The notes: generated by a model from the letters alone, not told the origin. Shown: positions 53,475 through 62,729, counted from the first letter of the stretch. The stretch: DNA of 64,000 bases from an uncultured Tenacibaculum sp. (GCF_947495995.1 NZ_CANMAX010000002.1:558001-622000), one strand, 5' to 3'. Translations and numbers: made by a program.

Positions 53475-54617
53475 TTATATTCCTCGTATTCTTTTTTTTC
53501 TGTTTGATTCGTAATCTTCGAAAATCATTTCACCTAAACCTTTTAATCCGGTGTAAAATGCTTTTCCTTGATTTGCTTGTGTAAAATGACGGATAAATTG
53601 CATCAAATACGGATCTTGCGCAATCATAAATGTTGTGATAGGAATGTGTAATTTTCTAGCTTGAGAAGCCATGTTGTAACACTTTTCTACAATATATTTA
53701 TCTAATCCGTTACTATTTTTATAGTACGTTCCGTCTGGTAAACGCAAACAACTTGGTTTTCCATCGGTAATCATGAATATTTGCTTATTCGTATTTCGCT
53801 TCCTACGTAAAATATCCATTGCTAATTGCAATCCAGCAACTGTATTGGTATGATACGGTCCAACTTTTAAATACGGAAGTTCTTTAACGGAAATTGGCCA
53901 AGCATCATTTCCAAAAACTAAAATATCGATTGTATCCTTCGGATATCTTGTCTTTATCAATTCAGTTAAAGCCATAGCAACCTTTTTTGCTGGTGTAATC
54001 CTATCTTCACCATATAAGATCATACTATGACTAATATCAATCATTAAAACCGTACTCATTTGAGCTTTAAAATTAGTTTCTTCTACAACTAAATCTTGTT
54101 CAGTTAATGAAAAATTACCAATTCCGTTGTTAATTTGAGCATTCTTAATACTTTCAGTCATAGAAATGCGATCTAAAGCATCACCAAAATGAAAGTTTCT
54201 AAATTCACCGGTATGCTCGTCGCCTTGACCAATACTTTTGGTTTTATGGTTTCCTGATCGACTTTTCTTTAGTTTTCCGAAAATCTGATTTAATGCATTC
54301 TGCCGAATGGCTTGTTCTGTTTTTGAAGTAATTTTTAATTTACCTTCACCATCTCCTTCTCCATCTTTAGGATCATCGAACTCTTCTCTTATATATCCTT
54401 TTCTTTTTAAATCTTCTAAAAAATCATCTAAGGTATATTCAGGAGTTGTTAACTTGTACTCTTTATCTAATTGCTTTAACCATTCAAAAGCTTCATCGAA
54501 ATCACCAGAAGTATACGTGATCAATTCTTTGAAAATATCAAAAAGTTTATCGAATGGCGGGATTTGTTTTGCTTCGAATTTTTCGAAGCGTAATCCTTTT
54601 TTAAACTGATTAATCAT
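53475..54617 (-). CDS. VWA domain protein, partner of the MoxR-like ATPase
   Basis: The 380-residue protein has an N-terminal helical part, a linker, and a VWA domain (about 190-370) with the metal site DISHS in VLMIDISHSMILYGED and FMITDGKPSCL. It is a typical cytoplasmic substrate adaptor of a MoxR ATPase. The pair is probably co-transcribed, with the VWA gene first. Confidence 0.9.
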   Translation of the reverse strand: MINQFKKGLRFEKFEAKQIPPFDKLFDIFKELITYTSGDFDEAFEWLKQLDKEYKLTTPEYTLDDFLEDLKRKGYIREEFDDPKDGEGDGEGKLKITSKTEQAIRQNALNQIFGKLKKSRSGNHKTKSIGQGDEHTGEFRNFHFGDALDRISMTESIKNAQINNGIGNFSLTEQDLVVEETNFKAQMSTVLMIDISHSMILYGEDRITPAKKVAMALTELIKTRYPKDTIDILVFGNDAWPISVKELPYLKVGPYHTNTVAGLQLAMDILRRKRNTNKQIFMITDGKPSCLRLPDGTYYKNSNGLDKYIVEKCYNMASQARKLHIPITTFMIAQDPYLMQFIRHFTQANQGKAFYTGLKGLGEMIFEDYESNRKKRIRGI

Positions 54618-54697
54618 ATTATAAAAATACGGCTATTTGTATTTTTACACCAGTCTTACATTCATATGTATTACTATTTAGAATTATTTTAACATTA

Positions 54698-55513
54698 ATG
54701 CATTTTAAAAGCAAAGAAATACAATTACAATATCAAGGGTTTGAAAACACCAAACTATTATGGTTTAATACTTTAAATAAATTAAATCAAATTACTGATA
54801 TTCAAAATGATTACACATCTTTATCTCAATTAAAAATAGATGGTAATCCGAGATTGGGGAAACTTGTAGAGCAATTTGTTTTTTATCAATTCTCTAAAGA
54901 TGAACGAATTGAAATTATAACCGAGAATTTACAGATACAGAACGATAAAATTACCGTTGGAGAAATAGATTGTTTGCTTCTAGAAAATAAACAACCGGTA
55001 CATTTAGAAATTGTGTATAAATTCTATTTGTATGATGCATCTGTTGGTTCTTCAGAAATTGATCATTGGATTGGTCCGAATAGAAATGATAGTTTCAGAC
55101 AAAAACATGATAAATTAATTCAGAAACAACTTCCATTATTATATCATGAAAAAACTGTGGAGGCAATTAGTAAGTATAATTTAGATCCTAGAGATATTAT
55201 TCAAAAAGTATATTTTAAGGCACAATTGTATCCACACCTCAACGATTATAAAAAAGAATTTCCGATAATAAATAACGAATGTATTGAAGGATTTTACATT
55301 TATAGAAAAGAGCTAAAAGAATATGCAAATGCTAAATTTTATATTCCTACGAAACATAATTGGTTAGTAAAACCACATTATGATGTTGGCTGGTTGAATT
55401 ATGATACGTTTGAGGAAAAACTTGACATTTTTTTACAAAAGAAGAGTTCTCCTTTATGTTGGTTGAAAAAAGCAAATGGAGAACTCTTCAAAATATTTAT
55501 AGTCTGGTGGTGA
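54698..55513 (+). CDS. DUF1853 family protein
   Basis: The 271-residue protein matches DUF1853: GNPRLGKLVEQFVFYQF, ITVGEIDCLLLENKQPVHLE and KFYLYDASVGSSEIDHWIGP. The VGEID and LEI residues look like an endonuclease-like core (E-D-ExK order), but the function is unknown. It is divergent to the VWA gene. Confidence 0.88.
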   Translation: MHFKSKEIQLQYQGFENTKLLWFNTLNKLNQITDIQNDYTSLSQLKIDGNPRLGKLVEQFVFYQFSKDERIEIITENLQIQNDKITVGEIDCLLLENKQPVHLEIVYKFYLYDASVGSSEIDHWIGPNRNDSFRQKHDKLIQKQLPLLYHEKTVEAISKYNLDPRDIIQKVYFKAQLYPHLNDYKKEFPIINNECIEGFYIYRKELKEYANAKFYIPTKHNWLVKPHYDVGWLNYDTFEEKLDIFLQKKSSPLCWLKKANGELFKIFIVWW

Positions 55514-55551
55514 TTAAACCTCAACAAACTATAGAAATGCATGATACTATT

Positions 55552-55665
55552 TTATATAATTGGTAAATCTTTAAAATGCTGAACCATTAAAAAGAAAATA
55601 CAACACATAACTGTAACAGTTATAGCTGTATACATTACATAATTTAGGAGTTTTTTTGTGTTCAT
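55552..55665 (-). CDS. Candidate 37-residue membrane peptide
   Basis: An ORF of 38 codons starts MNTKKLLNYVMYTAITVTVM and goes on CCIFFLMVQHFKDLPII. It has a basic N-terminus, one hydrophobic span (about 8-28) with two adjacent Cys, and a short polar tail, as in real single-span small proteins. It lies alone in a 234-bp gap. Its sequence looks more protein-like than chance, but there is no confirmed ribosome-binding site or homologue. Confidence 0.4.
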   Translation of the reverse strand: MNTKKLLNYVMYTAITVTVMCCIFFLMVQHFKDLPII

Positions 55666-55747
55666 GAGGATAATTATATTTAGTGGATTATATTATTAAT
55701 ACAATCCATAAACAAAAATCCCTACCATTTATTGCAAAAAAATTGAA

Positions 55748-56668
55748 TTATGTTTTTTGTGAAGGTCTTACTTTTCTCTTAGTAATTCTCTTTCTAGATG
55801 TAATAAAATACACACCAGTTAATAAAACACAAGAAGCTAAAATCGATTGATTGGTTAGTTTTTCCCCTAAGAAATACCATCCTAATAATAAAGCAATTAC
55901 AGGATTTACATAAGCAGATGTTGATACTTTTTCCGGAGAAACTACTTTCAATAAGTAATTAAAGGCAGTAAAGGCAACTATACTACCAAAAAGAATTAAG
56001 AAGACAATAGAAATTTGAACTTTAGATGTAATTCTTGTAATTGTAGTAATATCTTCTTTGAAAATCTGACTCCAAAATAAAAGCAAAATACTAGCAATAG
56101 TCATTTGATAACCTGTACTAACAAAAAAGTTTTTAGGCAAATCTGCTTTTGAAACAAATACACTACCATAACTCCAACTTAAAACACAAGATAGAATCAT
56201 AAAAATACCTAGAATCATACCTTCTGAAGTTGAAATTGTTTTCTGACTTACTAAAAGATACATTCCTAAAATACCTAAACCAACACCAATCATTGATTTT
56301 TGTTGCATTTTTTGTCCGTCAATTAATCGCAGTAAAAACAACACAAATAAAGGTTGTGTAGAAGCTAATAAAGCAGCAAAACCACTATCTACATATTTTA
56401 AAGCCCAAACGAAAACTCCATTTCCATAAACTAAAAATAGAAAACCAGCTACTGTTATATTCAATAATTGCCTTTTTGTTATTTTTAGTGATTTTTTAAG
56501 CAATTTGGCTATCACCAAAATTAAAACTCCTGCACTACCAAAACGTATAGCTGCTAAAAGTAACGGTGGTACTTCTGCAACTGCTATTTTATTTAATAAA
56601 TATGTTGATCCCCAAATAAAATAAATTGAAAAGAAGGATAATAGAATGAATAGTTTTTGTTTGTTCAT
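55748..56668 (-). CDS. DMT family transporter (EamA)
   Basis: The 306-residue protein has ten helices in two EamA repeats (FFSIYFIWGSTYLLNKIAVA; SFGSV region; ALLLGWYFLGEKLTNQSILA). It is the YedA/RhtA-like subgroup of metabolite exporters. It ends with a basic tail. It is different in sequence from the DMT gene at 23461. Confidence 0.9.
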   Translation of the reverse strand: MNKQKLFILLSFFSIYFIWGSTYLLNKIAVAEVPPLLLAAIRFGSAGVLILVIAKLLKKSLKITKRQLLNITVAGFLFLVYGNGVFVWALKYVDSGFAALLASTQPLFVLFLLRLIDGQKMQQKSMIGVGLGILGMYLLVSQKTISTSEGMILGIFMILSCVLSWSYGSVFVSKADLPKNFFVSTGYQMTIASILLLFWSQIFKEDITTITRITSKVQISIVFLILFGSIVAFTAFNYLLKVVSPEKVSTSAYVNPVIALLLGWYFLGEKLTNQSILASCVLLTGVYFITSRKRITKRKVRPSQKT

Positions 56669-56709
56669 TGGTCTAAGTTACGTTTTATTTGAGAATGAAA
56701 TTTTAAAAA

Positions 56710-57939
56710 TCAATCAAAAAACTGATAATACCCACATTTTAAATAAGCACCTTCTGGAAAACCTATCGGATGATCTATATCGTGATATGTTTTAGAAACA
56801 GTTTTAAATCTTCTTTTTGAAGAATTTAAAGTCTCTTCGTTAATACTAAAAAATACCTCAGCAACAACTCTAGACGAACAAGAAGCCAATACTAACAATC
56901 CGTTTTTAGCAGTTAGTTGTACTCCTAATTTTGCCAATTGCTTATACTTTTTCTCTGCAAGATCAATTTCTGAAGCTTGTTTCGCAAAACTTGGTGGATC
57001 AATAACGACAACGTCAAACTTTACGTTCTGTTGAATCAACTTACGTAATTCTTCAAAAGCATCACCGGCAATAGTTTTATGAATTCCAGAATAATCATTC
57101 AATTTTCCATTTTCAACGGCAATTTGTAAAGCCTGTTTACTAATATCTAAACTAGTTACTTCTTTTGCTTGATTGTATAATGCATGAACCGAAAATCCAC
57201 CAGCATAAGAAAACACATCTAACACACGTTTTCCTTTACTCAACTCACCTACTCGTTTTCTATTTGCTCTATGATCTAAAAAATATCCTGTTTTATGTCC
57301 TTTAATCACATTTGCAGAGAAATTCACATTGTGTTCTACAAATTGTACCACCTCATCTTCTAAAACTCCGTAAACCACTTCTCCGTCTTTCAGATTATGA
57401 TTTGTAGATTTCTCTACATTTCTACTTAAACGAATCACCACAGTTTTCGCTTTAGAAACTTGCTGTAAACTTTGTAATATATCTTGTAAAAAAGGTAACC
57501 AAATTTCAGAATACAATTTCACTACTAAAACACTGGCATATACATCAGCAATTAAAGACGGAAATCCATCATTCTCACCAAAAATAAGTCGGTAACTATT
57601 GGTATTTGTTTCTAATAATTTCTCACGCTTATTGTAAGCTTTTTCAATTTTAGTATGAAAAAATTCAGCATTTACTGTAGCTTTTTCATTTTCACTATGA
57701 ATAACTTTTATTCGAATTGGTGAATCTGCATCATACAAACCAATTCCAACAACCTTATTTCTTTTCTTACTAAAAATAATAGCTAAATCACCTGTTTTAG
57801 GTTCGTTACTAATCTTTTCAATACTATTTGAAAATACCCAAGGATGTTTTTTAATTACATGTTGTTCTCCTTTACTAGAAAGTTTTACAGCAAGATTTTT
57901 AGGTTTATAATTAGATACAATATGTTCGCTAAACTTCAT
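56710..57939 (-). CDS. Class I rRNA methyltransferase, RlmI-like
   Basis: The 409-residue protein has an N-terminal PUA domain (about 15-95, IKKHPWVFSNSI), a GHKTGYFLDHRANRKRV motif and a SAM domain with VLDVFSYAGGFSVHAL and the catalytic-type DPPSFAK motif. RlmI methylates a cytosine of 23S rRNA at position 5, and the same site is likely here. The ending CGYYQFFD is usual. Confidence 0.92.
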   Translation of the reverse strand: MKFSEHIVSNYKPKNLAVKLSSKGEQHVIKKHPWVFSNSIEKISNEPKTGDLAIIFSKKRNKVVGIGLYDADSPIRIKVIHSENEKATVNAEFFHTKIEKAYNKREKLLETNTNSYRLIFGENDGFPSLIADVYASVLVVKLYSEIWLPFLQDILQSLQQVSKAKTVVIRLSRNVEKSTNHNLKDGEVVYGVLEDEVVQFVEHNVNFSANVIKGHKTGYFLDHRANRKRVGELSKGKRVLDVFSYAGGFSVHALYNQAKEVTSLDISKQALQIAVENGKLNDYSGIHKTIAGDAFEELRKLIQQNVKFDVVVIDPPSFAKQASEIDLAEKKYKQLAKLGVQLTAKNGLLVLASCSSRVVAEVFFSINEETLNSSKRRFKTVSKTYHDIDHPIGFPEGAYLKCGYYQFFD

Positions 57940-58082
57940 AAATCATTCACTAAAAAATGAACCACAAAAATAGGTATTCATGAAAACTAATCTTAAAACT
58001 TTTTCATTTTATATCTAAGTAATTTAGATGTATTAAGTATTTTTAAGAACTAAGTAAATTACATACTATTTTAATCGACCCA

Positions 58083-59300
58083 ATGACTACACTACAAGAT
58101 CAACTTACACTTCCGAATGGAACCGTATTAGCTAATAGAATTGCTAAATCTGCAATGAGTGAAAACTTATCTAATAAAACTCACGAACCAACGCCAGTTT
58201 TAATAAATGCTTATAAAAAATGGGCAAAGAGTGGTTCTGGATTATTAATTACAGGTAATGTAATGATTGATAGTAAAGCTCTTGGTGAACCTATGAATGT
58301 AGTAGTAGAAGATAAACGTCACTTCGAAAAATTACAAGAATGGGCAAATTCTGTAGAAGGAACGAATACACAACTTTGGGTACAAATTAATCATCCTGGG
58401 CGACAAGCGATGGATCAAATTAATAGTGTTTTAAAAGCTCCATCTGCAATTCCTTTAAAATCTAAAGGAAGAAAAAAAGCGACAACTAAGATTCCGGAAG
58501 CTTTAACGCATGAAGAAATTGAAGATATTATTAAACGTTTCGGAATAACAGCTTCGATTTTAAAAGAAGCTGGTTTTGGAGGAGTTCAAATACACGGAGC
58601 TCATGGATATTTAGTAAGTCAGTTTTTATCGCCTTACGCTAATGTTCGTGAAGATGATTGGGGAGGAAGTTTAGAAAAAAGAGCTCGATTCGTATTGGAA
58701 GTTTATAAAGAAATTAGAAAACAAGTAGGTGCAGATTTTCCTATTGGAATTAAGTTAAACTCTGCGGATTTTCAAAAAGGCGGATTTAGTGAAGAAGATT
58801 CTATTAAAGTAATAGAACTACTATCGGAAGCTGGAATTGATTTAATTGAAATTTCTGGTGGAACATATGAAGCTCCTGCAATGATGATGGGAAATCGTAA
58901 GCAAAGTACTAAAGAAAGAGAAGCTTATTTTATTGATTATATCGAAAAAGCAAGAGCTATAACTAAAACTCCATTAATGTTAACTGGAGGTTTTAGAACC
59001 GTTTCTGTAATGCAAGAAGCTATAGCCTCTGAAGAACTCGACGTGGTTGGATTAGCACGTCCTTTTACTTTGTTTCCTAATATCGGAAATGAGGTTTTAG
59101 AAGAAAGTAGAACAAACTTTGGAGTAAACATTAATAAAACTGGTGTGAAAGGTATTGATGGAATGATGAATATTATTTGGTACGAAGCGCAAATAAAACG
59201 TTTAGGATTAGGTAAAAAACCAAATTTAAAACTAAGTGCTTGGTCTGTATTCTTTAATTATCTTTTCTTAATTTTTAAGTTTAAACTGACTAGAAAATAA
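58083..59300 (+). CDS. NADH:flavin oxidoreductase (old yellow enzyme family)
   Basis: The 405-residue protein is an FMN-dependent TIM barrel: LWVQINHPGRQAMDQ, then GVQIHGAHGYLVSQFLSPYA, NVREDDWGGSLEKRARF and VVGLARPFTLFP. It reduces activated double bonds with NAD(P)H. It carries a short hydrophobic C-terminal tail (VFFNYLFLIFKFKLTRK) that may touch the membrane. Confidence 0.94.
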   Translation: MTTLQDQLTLPNGTVLANRIAKSAMSENLSNKTHEPTPVLINAYKKWAKSGSGLLITGNVMIDSKALGEPMNVVVEDKRHFEKLQEWANSVEGTNTQLWVQINHPGRQAMDQINSVLKAPSAIPLKSKGRKKATTKIPEALTHEEIEDIIKRFGITASILKEAGFGGVQIHGAHGYLVSQFLSPYANVREDDWGGSLEKRARFVLEVYKEIRKQVGADFPIGIKLNSADFQKGGFSEEDSIKVIELLSEAGIDLIEISGGTYEAPAMMMGNRKQSTKEREAYFIDYIEKARAITKTPLMLTGGFRTVSVMQEAIASEELDVVGLARPFTLFPNIGNEVLEESRTNFGVNINKTGVKGIDGMMNIIWYEAQIKRLGLGKKPNLKLSAWSVFFNYLFLIFKFKLTRK

Positions 59301-59306
59301 TATATA

Positions 59307-59367
59307 AAGATGTTATTAAGGTTAGATATTTACCTTGCTATGAATTTATCTACTTTAATAACATCTT
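59307..59367. terminator. Nested inverted repeat between convergent genes
   Basis: AAGATGTTATTAA (59307-59319) pairs with TTAATAACATCTT (59355-59367) and encloses a smaller AAGGT/ACCTT hairpin. It spans the end of the DUF3841 gene. It is probably a structured bidirectional end signal. Confidence 0.5.
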
Positions 59368-59893
59368 CAACTTTTAAATCCCAGAAAGTTGCTTGGATTT
59401 TTTTTTCTGCAAATGGTAATGTATAATATTCTACATCAAAATTCATATCGAAAATTTTCTCCCAACTTTTCTGAACCTCTTCTTCTGTATAAACTATCTC
59501 TTCTTTATCAACTTTAATTGCTTCTTCTTCTGAATTCGCTATATAATCTTTATAACATAAAGGCCAATGCCACAAAACAAAATCTGATAATAAAACTTCT
59601 CTTTCTTCTTTTTCTATTTCTATACGATACCCTATTTCTCCTGAAGGCAAATGTCCTGATTTTCGTAAATCTGGCTTTCTTTTGTTTTCATCGTAATGTT
59701 GAAACCAAGCCCAAATTGGAAATTGATCTTTGTGTTTGGGGGTACCAATTCTTTGAATCATTTGAGATTTTAACCAAGAATAACCTTCTTTCCATTCTGG
59801 AATAATATATTTTTCTTCTGGAATTAAAACTCCTTTTGTTTGAAGTTCATTCCAACCTTTTTCATTTTGAATCGTCCAAAGTTTTACTTTCAT
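59330..59893 (-). CDS. DUF3841 family protein
   Basis: The 187-residue protein matches DUF3841: KLWTIQNEKGWNELQTKGVL, PIWAWFQHY and SDFVLWHWPLCY. The aromatic-rich fold is of unknown role and may be a carbohydrate- or nucleotide-related enzyme. It is convergent to the old yellow enzyme gene. Confidence 0.88.
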   Translation of the reverse strand: MKVKLWTIQNEKGWNELQTKGVLIPEEKYIIPEWKEGYSWLKSQMIQRIGTPKHKDQFPIWAWFQHYDENKRKPDLRKSGHLPSGEIGYRIEIEKEEREVLLSDFVLWHWPLCYKDYIANSEEEAIKVDKEEIVYTEEEVQKSWEKIFDMNFDVEYYTLPFAEKKIQATFWDLKVEDVIKVDKFIAR

Positions 59894-59936
59894 ACTCTTA
59901 ATTCACACAAGTTATTTTTGAGATAAAAGTAAACAA

Positions 59937-59969
59937 AAACTCCAACTTGTTTTATAAAAGATGGAGTTT
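59937..59969 (-). terminator. Terminator of the phosphodiesterase gene
   Basis: AAACTCCA and TGGAGTTT pair, followed by TTGTTTAC on the minus strand, 24 bp after the stop. Confidence 0.7.
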
Positions 59970-59992
59970 AAAAAATTAATATTACTATGCTT

Positions 59993-61057
59993 CTACTTAA
60001 TTAACAACGGTAATTTTTCTATTGATGCTTCTGTTTCAATAATCACTGTATATCTACCACTTTGTAAACTAGGAATAGTAAAGTTGTAATTCGTTACATT
60101 TTTAATAATTCCAAAATTAGCTACAGTTTGACCTAAAGCATTTACAATTCTTACTTTCCCTGAAATCTTATTCGTTTTTATTTGAAAAGAATTTATAGTT
60201 GGATTTGGATAGACAGTTACCTCATCCGAATCTAATTCATCAATTACAGGTAAAATATCTTCAGTTGTGGTTACTGACTTGCCTTGTAACTCTTGTCTGA
60301 TTCTATAAGCTCTTCTTGGATAATTTGTAGCAATACCTCTTTGTCCGTTTTGAATTGCTCTTCTGATATCTCTTTCAGAATCTATCGTATAAGAAATAAT
60401 TTCAATTCCCATAGCCTTTGCTTCTCTTATTCTAGATGTAGATACAACACCTCTTGGTCCGAAATATTCTCCACCAATGCTTTGAACTCTTCTTAATGTG
60501 CTACTTCCCCAGAAAATACTTACTAAATATTTAATTGGAATATTAGAAATTTGTTTTACTCTTTGTAATTCTGAAAAAGTGAATGAAATAATAATCACAT
60601 CGTTTTCCATATTCAGTTCTTTTACTAAAGCCATAACTGCATCTGCTAATCCGCTTTCTTTAATCTCTATCTCAACTTTAGCTCTTCCTTTGGCTTGAAC
60701 TAAAGCTTCTCTTAATGTTGGTATTCTTTCATTTGAAAATTGATTTCCAAATCTTCTTGAATATCCTGCACTTACATTTGCTAATTGATTATAATTGAAG
60801 TTTCTTAATCTTCCTCTGGTATTTGTAGTTCTGTCTAATGTACTATCGTGCATTAAAACCAAAACTCCATCTCTTGTTCTTCTTACATCACATTCGATGA
60901 AATCAGCTTTTGCGTCTATTGCAAGTTCATTTGCTATTAATGTATTTTCTGGAGCTTCACTTGAGTTTCCTCTGTGTGCGCTAATTAAGAAGTCTTGACT
61001 TTGAACTGTAATTTGAGATAATACAAGTAGTAGTAACAAGCATAATTTTTGTTTCAT
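59993..61057 (-). CDS. Glycerophosphodiester phosphodiesterase with type IX sorting tail
   Basis: A signal peptide (CLLLLLVLSQITVQSQ) precedes a GDPD domain: ISAHRGNSSEAPENTLIAN, FIECDVRRTRDGVLVLMHDS and ATNYPRRAY. The last 75 residues form a Por secretion tail (VTVYPNPTINSFQIKT, LGQTVANF, SGRYTVIIET), so the enzyme should leave the cell or be anchored on the surface by type IX secretion. It hydrolyses glycerophosphodiesters from lipids. Confidence 0.93.
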   Translation of the reverse strand: MKQKLCLLLLLVLSQITVQSQDFLISAHRGNSSEAPENTLIANELAIDAKADFIECDVRRTRDGVLVLMHDSTLDRTTNTRGRLRNFNYNQLANVSAGYSRRFGNQFSNERIPTLREALVQAKGRAKVEIEIKESGLADAVMALVKELNMENDVIIISFTFSELQRVKQISNIPIKYLVSIFWGSSTLRRVQSIGGEYFGPRGVVSTSRIREAKAMGIEIISYTIDSERDIRRAIQNGQRGIATNYPRRAYRIRQELQGKSVTTTEDILPVIDELDSDEVTVYPNPTINSFQIKTNKISGKVRIVNALGQTVANFGIIKNVTNYNFTIPSLQSGRYTVIIETEASIEKLPLLIK

Positions 61058-61298
61058 TTTTATTTAGATTTTAGGTTAATATGTCCGCTAAACTAAATAG
61101 ATGAAACCGCGATTATATTAGTAAAACATTACTACAATTACTCTTAAAATAAGTAATGTTTATATTAACATTAAGATGATTACATTTTAATAATCTAAAA
61201 ATAATTGATGTTTTTTGCTTTTTAGAAATCTACGGAGAATTTGGAATTTCAGGAAGAAAAATTGTATTTCTAAAAGTTTATCTAAGAAGGCAGATTAC

Positions 61299-61339
61299 AA
61301 AGTGCAAGAAATAAAAAGTTCATTTATTCCTTGCACTTT
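61299..61339 (-). terminator. Terminator of the histidine operon
   Basis: AAAGTGCAAG(A)AATAAA pairs with TTTATT(C)CTTGCACTTT with one position that is G-U on the minus strand. It lies 9 bp after the hisIE stop. The T run is weak. The remaining bases of the gap 61058-61298 hold no gene that I can support. Confidence 0.6.
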
Positions 61340-61348
61340 AGTAAGAGT

Positions 61349-61936
61349 TTAATGTCTGCTTTTTAAAACAGCTTCGATGTCTTTTAAAGTAAATCCTTTT
61401 GCTTTTAATAAAATAATGTAGTGATACATTAAATCTGCAGCTTCGTTTGTAAATAACTCGTCGTTATCGTCTTTAGCTTCAATAACTAATTCTACTGCTT
61501 CTTCACCTACTTTTTGTGCCACTTTATTAATTCCTCTTTTGTATAACTTGTTTGTATAAGAAGATTCAACATTGTTATCAATTCTATCATGAATGATTTG
61601 TTCTAACTCATATAAGAAACCTTTAGGTGTTTCTTCAGCAAAACAAGAGGTATCACCTTTATGACAAGTTGGTCCTTTAGGATCTGCTTTGATTAATACT
61701 GTATCATTATCACAATCGATTTGAATATCTTTTACGTGTAAAAAATTTCCACTCGATTCACCTTTGGTCCATAATCTGTTTTTACTTCTACTAAAAAAGG
61801 TAACTACTTGTTCTTTTTCAGTTTTTTCAAATGCTTCTTGGTTCATGTAACCTAACATTAAAACTTGTAAAGTATTATTGTTTTGAACCACAACAGGTAC
61901 TAACCCATCACTGCTTTTAGTAAAATCTATTTTCAT
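61349..61936 (-). CDS. hisIE: Bifunctional phosphoribosyl-AMP cyclohydrolase/phosphoribosyl-ATP pyrophosphatase
   Basis: The HisI half (1 to about 105) has VTFFSRSKNRLWTKGESSGN and the Zn and Mg residues in DCDNDTVL and CHKGDTSCF; the HisE half has a helical EEAVELVIEAKDDNDELFTN motif. It catalyses steps 2 and 3 of histidine synthesis. It is the last gene of the run here, after two small genes and hisF. Confidence 0.97.
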   Translation of the reverse strand: MKIDFTKSSDGLVPVVVQNNNTLQVLMLGYMNQEAFEKTEKEQVVTFFSRSKNRLWTKGESSGNFLHVKDIQIDCDNDTVLIKADPKGPTCHKGDTSCFAEETPKGFLYELEQIIHDRIDNNVESSYTNKLYKRGINKVAQKVGEEAVELVIEAKDDNDELFTNEAADLMYHYIILLKAKGFTLKDIEAVLKSRH

Positions 61937-61951
61937 TTTTATGTTTTTGTT

Positions 61952-62020
61952 GTCAGGTCGAGCGTAGTCGAAACCTACTGATATATTAAAATACTACTTC
62001 TCGACTGCGCTCTAGTTGAC
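61952..62020. repeat. Short palindromic intergenic repeat
   Basis: GTCA and TGAC ends and the inner arms AGCGTAGTCGA and TCGACTGCGCT enclose a central AT-rich loop. The sequence is GC-richer than its surroundings and belongs to the common flavobacterial TCGAGCGCAGTCGA-type repeat. It sits between hisIE and the next small gene. Confidence 0.6.
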
Positions 62021-62022
62021 AT

Positions 62023-62364
62023 TTATTTTTTATTTAAAAACTCGATATAATTATTTAATAATCCTCTTATTTGTTCTGCTGCTACTGGATTTGCAGAATG
62101 TACTTTATATTTTAATTCTGATAAATCTAATCCAGATTCGTACACTAACCACTTTGCAGCAGCATATCCATCTAGAGCAACTTCACCATTTTCATCTAAT
62201 CCAAGATCATTATCAAAACTGATAAAATCAGGTAATCCGTTTTCTTTTATGTAAGTAACAAAGGCTTCGTAAGTTCTTACAATATCATAGTTTTTTTCTT
62301 CTGATGCACCGTAAACCATGTCTATGGTTCTAATATCATCTAGAAATAATTTTTTCTTTTTCAT
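62023..62364 (-). CDS. Cyclic-phosphate processing receiver domain protein
   Basis: The 113-residue protein has the pseudo-receiver pattern KLFLDDIR, ISFDNDLG, DGYAAAKWLV and VHSANP. This matches the cREC-type receiver family, often next to nucleotide-processing genes. It could be regulatory or hydrolytic; no DNA-binding domain is present. It overlaps the upstream gene by 4 bp. Confidence 0.75.
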   Translation of the reverse strand: MKKKKLFLDDIRTIDMVYGASEEKNYDIVRTYEAFVTYIKENGLPDFISFDNDLGLDENGEVALDGYAAAKWLVYESGLDLSELKYKVHSANPVAAEQIRGLLNNYIEFLNKK

Positions 62365-62729
62365 TTTCTGTTCCTCTTGTATACTTTCACTTTTTCTTTT
62401 GCTTTTAAGTATTCTTCGGACTTAATATAATCTAACTTTTCTTTCAATAACGCTTTTTCTAACTTTCCTAAACCAGAAACTATTTTCTTTTCTAAAGAAT
62501 TGATAATATCTCTTTCTAAATCTGATCGTTGTTCTATTAATTCATTATTGAAGTATAATCTACCCGGTAATTCTTCAAAATCTTCTGGTATTTCAAAGAT
62601 CATATTTTGAACAAAATGGACTTTAAAATTTTGTTCTTTATCATTTTTGCATGTTAAAGTAACAGAACCACCATCCATCCAAGTAGCAACATCTTTAATT
62701 ATGATATTTGAATCAAAATCTATCATCAA
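62361..62729 (-). CDS. Hypothetical protein in the histidine operon
   Basis: I do not recognise this 122-residue protein. It begins with beta strands (IIIKDVATWMDGGSVTLTC) and ends in a charged coiled-coil (LKEKLDYIKSEEYLKAKEKV). It is 31 bp after hisF and overlaps the receiver gene as ATGA, so the two small genes are probably made together. No histidine-pathway step is missing that it would obviously fill. Confidence 0.65.
   Translation of the reverse strand: MMIDFDSNIIIKDVATWMDGGSVTLTCKNDKEQNFKVHFVQNMIFEIPEDFEELPGRLYFNNELIEQRSDLERDIINSLEKKIVSGLGKLEKALLKEKLDYIKSEEYLKAKEKVKVYKRNRK

Noticed and set aside
54307..54609. 100-codon plus-strand ORF opposite the VWA gene
   Set aside because: Ser- and Pro-rich translation typical of a reversed reading of Glu- and Asp-rich coding sequence; the minus-strand gene is clear.
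60293..60998. Three plus-strand ORFs of 66-67 codons inside the phosphodiesterase gene
   Set aside because: They are Ser-rich shadows of the minus-strand GDPD gene, without start-site signals.
62016..62222. 68-codon plus-strand ORF rich in Leu and Ile opposite the receiver gene
   Set aside because: It is antisense to the receiver-domain gene, whose LDDIR and SFDNDLG motifs show the coding strand.
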